In this document: positions 56,594 to 64,000 of the stretch, in pieces
Numbering within the stretch: the stretch's first letter is position 1
Layout: each line of letters begins with the position of its first letter
NCBI RefSeq assembly: GCF_011745365.1
Contig: NW_024468916.1
Span: forward strand, 913,630 to 977,629
Length of the DNA: 64,000 bases
DNA from: Cryphonectria parasitica EP155
Taxonomy: Eukaryota; Ascomycota; Sordariomycetes; Diaporthales; Cryphonectriaceae
Reading direction: 5' to 3'
Position numbers and translations under genes: made by a program
Notes under the pieces: model-generated
Told to the model about the DNA's origin: nothing
Database searches by the model: none
The model's input: only the letters and a program-made list of their open reading frames with translations

Positions 56594-58273
56594 GAGGCCG
56601 ACAGAGGAGCGGGTCGTCTGACACGTCAGTCTCGCCATCCGAGATTGCGTCAAGTAAGAGGAGGAGAGTGGCATTGCATAGAGCCTAAATGATGGTGGCC
56701 ACTGAGGATGAACTTTAGAAGACAATATTATGTAAAAGAATGGTGAACAAGATAAGTAGAGCTGTCACTAAAAAGGAAAGAGAGTGATGCTTTTTTGCGC
56801 AGCTGGCCCATTTATAATTGCTCAAAATCGACGGTCAACAAATGGGAAGGCGCCAAAAAGTGTGATAACAGAGTTTTCAGCTTGAAGCTATCAGTTTCTC
56901 TAAATTACGCGAGGTAATGCCTGAGTGTCGCCTTCCTCCAGAGAGGCAATCGCCCCGTCAATGACAACAGCACCTAATCGCAGCTTCCTCTTCTGCGTAT
57001 CAGGTCCCTTGTACGCGAATGCAGCAAAACATACACTAATTCTGTTTTTCTTCTTCCCCGCTATGGCGCCTCCATCTCACTCGAGTAGCCGAGTCTAAGT
57101 ACTCAATATGCATTCGAACCCGACATATGTCTTGCCTGCTCTAGCCAGCGTGGAATTACTTGAGGGCCTCTTCCAGGACTGTAATCCAAGTCAAGGAAGC
57201 CCCTCCTTTTGGCTTCATGATGACCACGCAGTCCACAGCATTGAAGATGCAGCCTGGTCTCGAAAGGCTGGCCGAGAGTGACCTCCCCTTATCTCGTATC
57301 TTTGGTTGCATCTCGATGACAGCTACTAATGACAACAGGAGCTCAGGCGGACTCGGCTTCGGCACTGTCGAACAATCACGATCGTCACCCGCCCAAGCCA
57401 CATCTCCAGATGGAGCCTGTCAACTCTGCGAGTCACTTTGACTCTGAAAGCACGACAGCTGCCGAGGCAGGTGGCTTTCCAGTTAATCACATGGAAGGGC
57501 CGGGGTCTTGCCTGATCCAATTGTCCTGGGCCGAACCGGTCAAGCCGGAGAACACGGACGCAGGTCACACGCAAGCACGAGCGTACAGGGAAAGAAAGCG
57601 AACACCGCAAGAGGGTTGCACGACAGGAAAGACACCAAGGAGCAGACCCCGGGATAAGGGAGCCACGAATATCAAATCACGGACCACCGGGACGGAGCAC
57701 GCGTGATCTGTCATGTCTGGTATAGGCAAGTCAGCTATTAGCACCTCCCAGATTCCGGAATATCTCGAGATGGACTTACGGTTGTGCGTGGTTGATGATT
57801 CATGACCAGATGACAAGCAGACCAGGGCAAAGAGGACCACAAGGCTTGGGGAGGGGGGGGGGGTTTCATAGAGAGAGAGAGAATGACAGTGACACTGACA
57901 GAGATCGACAAGTCGTTGGAAAGATCGAAAGCAGTAGGCGACCGCCGCTCTCCGGCAGCCACACGAAGACTAAACTCTGGTACTTTGGGGCGTACCCGCA
58001 GGACTGGCTTCACTGGCTTGATTGGGCAACCCAACCGGGGGCATCTGGAGCCTATCTTCGGCCTGCGGGGTTGATCTGTTATCACGAAGCGGGCCGGATA
58101 TGCGGTTTACGAAGGTGATACGGCACCCAGGGGGGGTGGTGAGACATTGGTTCTCACTGATGTTGGATGGGATGGCTAGACATTTTTGTCTGTTGAGAAT
58201 CTGCTTACTTTAGCACAGTCTCACACCAGCAAATATTAAAGACAGCCCAGTGCCCTGCGCCCTGGCATACCTG
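56166..58273. other. Intergenic region upstream of the 2OG oxygenase
   Basis: No gene is firmly supported. A (GT)n(GA)n microsatellite lies at 56542-56591, and an 11-G run at 57853-57863. A minus-strand ORF at 57156-57401 ends with the protein-like FNAVDCVVIMKPKGGASLTW but lacks a recognisable family; overlapping plus-strand ORFs at 57160-57706 make it doubtful. Confidence 0.45.
56542..56591. repeat. (GT)n(GA)n compound microsatellite
   Basis: About nine TG units followed by about sixteen GA units, in intergenic DNA. Confidence 0.92.
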
Positions 58274-59571
58274 ATGATGATGGACAACCCGATATTACTT
58301 TCGTCAGCAATCGATTCCAAGCAAGAGAAGCCAGGAATATCAGAAGAAGCCATGGGCATCCGAACAACAAACTTTCATATTCCCACCATCAACATTGCCT
58401 CTTACCTCCGAGATCCAACGTCTGATGCTGCTGCGCGGGTTGTCCGCGATGTGCGGAACGCCTGCGTGAATGTGGGGTTCTTCTCGCTGATAGGTCACGG
58501 CATACCAAGAGAGACACGAAGGGGTGTGCTGGAGGGTGCGAAGAGGCTGTTTGGCCTGCCGCTGGAGGAGAAGCTGGCCCTCAAGCACCCGCGGCTCAAA
58601 AATAGAGGGTACGAGCTCATTGGGTCCCAGTCGCTGCAGGAAGGTACCCTCCCAGACCTGAAAGAGGTAAGAAGAGTGCTGGCGAATGAGACAAGAGCCC
58701 ACGCTGCATGATGTACCCGCCGAGTACCGGACGGTTCGGGAAATGAATCATGCTGATACATAGACGACGTCTTAGGGTTTCTACATTGGCAAGCACATGC
58801 CAGCAGACTCGGAGAAAGCCAAAGCACACCCGCACCTTTTGGGAGAGAATATCTACCCACCCAGTCTCTCCGTGTCCGAGTTTCAGCGTCCCAGTGAGAT
58901 CTACTATTCCGCCGTGTTGGATCTGTCGCTCAAGGTGTTGGACATCCTTGCCAAGGGCCTGCCCTATGGCGACGGCATCTTCCGCGACTTTGTCTCTAAT
59001 GACCCGGTCTGCACTATGAGACTGCTTCACTACCCTCCACAGCAATCACGAGATCAGAGGCAACTCGGCGCAGGTGCTCATACGGATTTTGGTCTGTGTA
59101 ACATTCTCCTTCTTCGTGTCTCCTGGACCAGACCCGCCCGCCGCCCCGTCCTTCTCCCTCTCCTTGTTTCAACCCCAGCAAGTAATTAACATCAGAAACC
59201 CAGGCGCCATCACCCTCCTCCTCCAGGACTCGTCCGGCGGTCTTGAAGTCTTGGATGACTCCACAGGTACCTGGCATGCTGTGGATCCCAATCCTGACGC
59301 CTACGTTGTCAATATAGGCGATATGCTTTCGCTGTGGACCAAGGGCATCTATAAGAGCGCCACGCACCGCGTCATCAACAGGAGCGGCGGGGATCGGTAC
59401 TCGGTGCCGTTCTTCTTCGATGGCAACGCCGAGGTCAAGCTGCGTCCATTCGATGGGAGCGAGCCTGTTGGAGGGCGTGTCGTCACTGTCGAAGAGCACA
59501 TGCTGGAACGTTTGGGAACATCTTATGCACGGGTTGAACAGGGTGGGCAGGTCGTTTCTGCTTCTGCTTGA
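58274..59571 (+). CDS. 2-oxoglutarate/Fe(II)-dependent oxygenase, isopenicillin-N-synthase-like (358 aa)
   Basis: Non-haem iron oxygenase that uses 2-oxoglutarate and oxygen to oxidise a small molecule of unknown identity. Exons are 58274-58666, 58776-59091 and 59204-59571. The N-terminal DIOX_N domain contains ACVNVGFFSLIGHGIPRETR. The iron ligands are H233 and D235 (GAHTDFG) and H291 (SATHRVIN). The 2OG-binding pair is R301-x-S303 (DRYSVPFFF). The second intron uses a weaker donor, GTCTGT, but the join restores the expected HTDFGAITLLLQD. The start is ambiguous: ATG 58274, two adjacent ATGs, or ATG 58352 (MGIRTTNFHIP), which lies nearer the domain. It is convergent with an MFS transporter 1.2 kb away. 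Such pairs occur in catabolic or biosynthetic loci, but no other pathway gene is visible. Confidence 0.9.
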
Positions 59572-60081
59572 GAACGTGATTATCATTATTCAGCCTCGAC
59601 TTCCTCTCTCTCTCTCTCTCTCTCCCTCTCTCTCTCAATGAGATCATCATGCAGCGTTCCTCTCATGGCCGTCTGGCACACAAGTCTTTCGAGGTGGAAC
59701 AAGGCACGAGCTGTCTTTTGCACCACGTGTACATTGGGTTACCAATCCGGATGCTCACAAGGGCCGGACTGCATCTCGCTTGTACGAGAACACGAAGGGC
59801 AATAGTATGCCGATCGTCAGCATGGCTGGCTGCGTTTGTGTGACGTGACACCAGATCATCTCAGACATGCATCTCCTCCAGCATCGCACAGCACGAACGG
59901 TTGGGGCGGACAGAGTGAACACCCCCCTGGTCACGCTCCGGCGTGCGCCGTTTCTTTACAATCTGTAATGTGCATGCATGCCCCTCGGCTAAACGGCTCT
60001 CAACGGGCCGTAGAAGAATGGGTAGGTTGGCGCTCTCGCTAACTCCCTTTTCCTCTATCTCCTCCTCCTTCTCCTTTCTGT

Positions 60082-60116
<35 letters not shown>

Positions 60117-60755
60117 GCTCTCTCTTTCTCCCTCACAGGAGCTGCTAGCTCAAAGGTCTGGTCAGGTTATTATGCACAAACCGGCGATCACTACCTCACG
60201 TGAGAGCCAGGGCCTCCCGAAAGGGGGAACAGGAAGATGAATCAACTCTGCGCTAGCTATACTGAGAGGGATGTGCATACCAGTCCGGGACTTTGTGGTG
60301 CAGTGTGGCTGCGGCGAGGTGCTCTCCGGGGATTCGCCATGGAGGCGGTCACCGTTACATTGCATGCCATTATTGCCTTCTCCTCTCATGTCTTGGGAAG
60401 CATCACTGCAACTTACTCTTCCGCTCTTACATGATGTTCTCTCGTAATGGTGGACCCTCTTGGTGCTGTCAAGTACCACTACGGTAGTATTATGACCTGA
60501 AGGGAACTCAATCAGCGTCTGCGATAGAAACCGGCCCCCAGCTCGATCGCGATCTATGAGCCCCTAGCACCTTTTTTTTTTTTTTTGGTTTCAGACGAGT
60601 CACTTCTCTCTTTTTTTTCTTCTTCTTGTTGGCTTTGTATTTTCCTCTTCTGCTTGGCCTTCTGCTAACATTGCGAATAGACGGGCATGTGTAGTGTGAT
60701 CCTCTCGCCAGGTATTACTATGTGCTTAGTTGCCGATCAATGATCTTTCCCTTGT
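59572..60755. other. Convergent intergenic region
   Basis: Lies between the 3' ends of the oxygenase and MFS genes. It holds CT repeats at 59607-59637 and (TC)n at 60085-60114. ORFs are short, overlap on both strands, and show no motif. Confidence 0.55.
60085..60114. repeat. (TC)n dinucleotide microsatellite
   Basis: About fifteen TC units in convergent intergenic DNA. Confidence 0.9.
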
Positions 60756-62063
60756 TCACAGCGCAAATCGCCACTCGGACGACATCTGCCAGCCCCGGGT
60801 TCCGGACCTGGCCGGAGCTCTTCCTCCGCCTCCTGCTGCAGCTGTTGCTTTGCTCTCCACACCTGCAACATCGACCTTCTCGGACGAGGACGCAACGTGG
60901 CCAGCCATGCTTCCTTGACGTTGGCTCGCCTCCCTGTCCCACCTCTTGTTCATGTGGCTGAAGTAGGTCCGCAGCCCAAACGCCAGCACCGCATTGAGGA
61001 ACATGAAGGCCGCACAGGCCGACAGGCCCTTGACATAGTACGGCCCCTCGGCGGCAAGGAAGACGCGCGTGCCGAGCAGGGGACCGCACTGCCCAATAAT
61101 GTTCATGACGGCAATCCCTGCGCCACGCCTGGTATCGCCGCGCTGGTTGTTGAGCAGCCATGACAGGATGTTGGCGATGGCAGGAAACACACCTGCCGCG
61201 GCGAGGAAGACGCCGACGTACCTGACGGCGACAGCTCTGCACGCCGCGAGGAGGATGTAGCCGGTGCAGCCCACGGCGGAGAGCAAGGTGATCAGGAGAC
61301 CGCGCTGCTGCGTGCGGTCACCCAGCCACGTGGAAGCGATGCACACGAGAAAGGCGAGGAAGTAAGGGGGGGCGGTGAGGCCCTGTGCGTTGACGCTCGT
61401 GAAGCCCATACCCGTCAGCACGGCGGGGAGGAACACAGGCAGCGAGGCGAAGGCCACGTTGCAGCTAAAGTACATGAGCGCCTGCACCCAGACCTGCGGG
61501 GTGCGCAGGGCGCCCACCACCTCGGCCCAGTCGATGTGGCCCAGGCGCGTTCCTGTCGACGTGCCCGTGTCGTCCTGGCCGGTGGTGCGCAGGGCGCGGG
61601 CGCGGGCGAGGGCCCTCTCGTGCTCTGTGAGGAAGCCCGCGCTGGCGGCCGAGTCCGGCAGCACGAAAAAGACCACCAGGGAGAGGAGGAGGGGCGGGAG
61701 GGCCTCGATGATGAAGAGCAGGCGCCAGCTCGCGATGCGGTAGGTCGAGCCCGTGATGCCGTACGCGAGTGCGCCGGCGAAGGTGGTCGCCAGGGGCGCG
61801 GCCGACAGGAAGATGCCGCAGCGCACGCCGAGCTCGCGCCGGTTGTAGTAGAAGGAGAAGAGGTACGGCATGCCTGGGCCGAAGCCTGCCTCGGCGGTGG
61901 CTAGGAACCATCGGCATGCCATCAGGCTGGACCAGCTGAAGGAGGCGGCCTGGAGGATGGAGGCTACGGCCCAGGTGAGGACTGTTGCGGCCGCCCATAT
62001 GTCTGGGTGGTGGTGGTAATGGTGTCCGTCAGCCATTGCACTTTTTGGGATAGGCATGAAGGA

Positions 62064-62101
<38 letters not shown>

Positions 62102-62696
62102 AAAATTGAAAAGACTATACGAGGAGGTGTGATTTTCCACATCAGCGCCAGCCACTCAAAGATGATGTACGGGATATAGAATATCGTGAGGAGCCACTGC
62201 CGATAGTCAGCAATAATCACAAATACAGTCTTTTTTTTCATTGTCATTCTTCCTCTTCAGCGTCTGGCAGGAGCAGTCAGGACTTACCTGGTACTGAGCA
62301 TCACTGAGACCAAGGTCCTTCCCCATCCCCGCCGTCTGGGCGTTTCCGATGTTGGACCGGTCCAGGAACGCGGCCAGGTCTGAGGACGACAGGACGACAG
62401 CTGTTCGTTAGCCATACCCCCTCCTCTTGCTCTCTTTGTGAAACAGGCAAGACAATGAAAGGATCCGTGTCACAACAGCAGCAGCAACAACACATACAGC
62501 ACAAGAACGCAAGCACCACAAGCCGCCTGTCCAGCTTGCGAACGAGGCGTCTCTCTGTTGCCTCGACGGTGTGGACGGTCTGTCCTGAGACAGAGGCTGA
62601 GGTATCCTTAGGGGGCTGGGACTCCTCAGGTGGGGGCTCGGGGTGGTGATCGGATCCAGGAGGGCCGGGCCGGGCCAGAGAGATCTCGGCAGTCAT
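60756..62696 (-). CDS. MFS transporter, Dal5/TNA1-like anion:cation symporter family (537 aa)
   Basis: Plasma-membrane permease of the fungal ACS family, whose members carry allantoate, nicotinate, pantothenate and other organic anions. Exons are 62498-62696, 62288-62379, 62121-62196 and 60756-62002. The joins give FLCYLAAFLDRSNIGNAQTA and DAQYQWLLTIFYIPY, the family signature around helices 1 and 2. ACRWFLATAEAGFGPG is the helix 4 motif, followed by SFYYNRRELGVR. Later helices include YFLAFLVCIASTWLGDR and AGIAVMNIIGQCGPLLGTRV. About twelve helices fit. The N-terminus is cytoplasmic, with VEATERRLVRKLDRRLV before helix 1. The C-terminal tail is hydrophilic and Ala/Gly-rich. Intron 1 begins in a CAG/GTT-rich patch, and intron 3 (62003-62120) contains a (GA)n repeat. 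The substrate cannot be assigned. Confidence 0.9.
62064..62089. repeat. (GA)n dinucleotide microsatellite in an MFS-gene intron
   Basis: About twelve GA units inside the third intron; on the coding strand this is a CT tract before the acceptor. Confidence 0.85.
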
Positions 62697-64000
62697 TGTG
62701 AGCTCTCCTTCTTCCTGGTGCGTGCGGGGGTGGTTGTGGGAAGGGTTTGAGGGGCGAACTCTGTGTTGACCGCAGCGGGAGGCATGAAAGGTGTCTCATC
62801 CGTCGCGGTTAGGTCATATGGCGTGGGCTGGGAGGAGACTCGAAGAATCAAGGTGATGGCAAGGAGAGGAAAGGGACACTGCTGTGTGATGTACAGCGCT
62901 GTCTGCAAGTTCGAGTCGCACGGCAGATGGAATCGTGTGCGCGCGCGTCTTGGGCACCAAAATTGGGGGTTCTAAGGTTTCCAAAACGGCCAGGGGTGAA
63001 GTGAGCACGAAATTCTTGTCCAAGGAGGTAATGTTCATTACTTTTAAAATTTCTTCTTGAGACTATTTCACTGCACTTGTCAAGAGATAAAAATATACAC
63101 AGATGGATGCTCTGTCGCAAAAGACCTTGCTTGCTCTGGTTTTGTCAGTCTTCCGAGACACTGGCTGAGGAGAGAGGGTTCTCCGCACCCGCACCGCCGT
63201 CGTCCTCCGTCATGGGGATCCAGCTCTAAAAGCTTACTTGAACTTACTGTCCCCATTCTTCATGAATGAGACTTGGCCGCCGCCTGAACCTTAGTTGCCG
63301 AATGGAAAAAAGTAGAAGGAAAGATTGTTTGTTCTGGCTTGTTGATTTGCTGGTTCATTGGAACTTTTTGGCTCACGAGATTTCTTGGGCCAAGCTTCAA
63401 AGTGAGGAGGAAGAATCTCGCCTCTATAGCTGCATTTATTTTTATTTTTTTTGCCAAACAATTGCCAAGAACGGGGTGGTGATTTTTGAGTCTCGAAATC
63501 GTCCAGATATTTACGGCTTTCGAGGTCTTCAACAAGAGGCAGCTAGGGTACTCTGCGAGACTTAGAGAGCCATTTTATGGCTCTTTCATTGAGTAATCAC
63601 CTAGGTAGACACTCTCTTGGACGCTCTTTTTAGAGGATGGACAGTAATTAGGCGAGGTAATTCATACATCTAGAAAATAATGCATAAATGCAGGAGAAGG
63701 AGAACAAACAGAGAAAAGCTAGATAGATTATCCGCGACAAGCAGAAATCTCATCATCGCCATCATAATCTTCACCTCTGTAGGAACCAAGGGTTGCACCG
63801 CCGCTGCCCTGCAGCTCAGTCAGTCGTCAGCCAGCCGGTCAGTCACAGCGGCGAACTTTGCCTGCAAACCCCCCTTGCTGGATCATCTAAGTAAGTTGTT
63901 GATCCTAGTAAGTTTCTTTGTTTCGAAGTACAAGGCTGAATCATACTCGGGACGCTGTGTGACTGCGACCTCGGCTCTGCGAGAAGGGTAGGCAACCAGG
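62697..64000. other. Right-end intergenic region
   Basis: The left part is the presumed promoter of the MFS gene. ORFs reach only 60-103 codons and lack motifs. I see no gene, RNA or mobile element before the window ends. Confidence 0.5.

Noticed and set aside
1..64000. CRISPR arrays, rRNA genes, integrative elements
   Set aside because: No regularly spaced direct repeats, rRNA-like sequence or integrase was seen; the DNA is eukaryotic nuclear sequence.

Overview
This window is nuclear DNA from a filamentous ascomycete (Pezizomycotina, most likely a Sordariomycete). The signs are short GT-AG introns of about 56-230 bp, Zn(II)2Cys6 regulators, a CPC1/GCN4-type bZIP factor, an AflR-type regulator, a Dal5-like transporter, long CT-rich or GA-rich intergenic stretches, and no bacterial operon structure. 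The species cannot be named from the sequence alone.

Layout. 1-8.8 kb: 3'-truncated amidase (-), Nudix/eIF-2B-like fusion (+), Zn2Cys6 transcription factor (+). 9.7-11.0 kb: secreted PLC-like phosphodiesterase (-). 11.0-14.5 kb: no intact gene, one decayed gene relic. 14.5-20.2 kb: DUF1264/OBAP-like protein (+), multi-pass membrane protein (+), M20 peptidase (-). 20.2-30.5 kb: about 10 kb with no gene I can support beyond one weak ORF. 30.5-32.0 kb: AflR-like regulator (-), standing alone. 32.0-41.6 kb: second 10-kb gene desert. 41.6-51.1 kb: relic with frameshifts (-), DUF885 metallopeptidase-like protein (-), dienelactone hydrolase-family protein (+), small Cys-rich protein (+), methyltransferase (-), CPC1/GCN4-like bZIP (-). 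51.1-58.2 kb: CPC1 leader, a second relic and an aminoglycoside-phosphotransferase-family pseudogene (-). 58.3-62.7 kb: 2-oxoglutarate/Fe(II) oxygenase (+) and MFS transporter (-), convergent. The last 1.3 kb shows no gene.

The genes do not form one pathway. Two transcription factors, amino-acid-starvation control (CPC1), several hydrolases and one permease suggest ordinary accessory and housekeeping content. I found no polyketide synthase, NRPS, terpene synthase or P450, so there is no biosynthetic cluster in the window despite the AflR-like regulator. I did not find a clear new system. The most useful observations are two microexons (17 and 15 nt) needed to keep conserved proteins in frame, four GGGTTAGGG boxes that all lie upstream of genes, a uORF-rich CPC1 leader, at least three decayed gene relics hidden in the apparent gene deserts, and a striking density of 10-16 nt G homopolymers.

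All exon structures were derived by eye from splice consensus, reading phase and family similarity. No alignment, expression data or database search was available.
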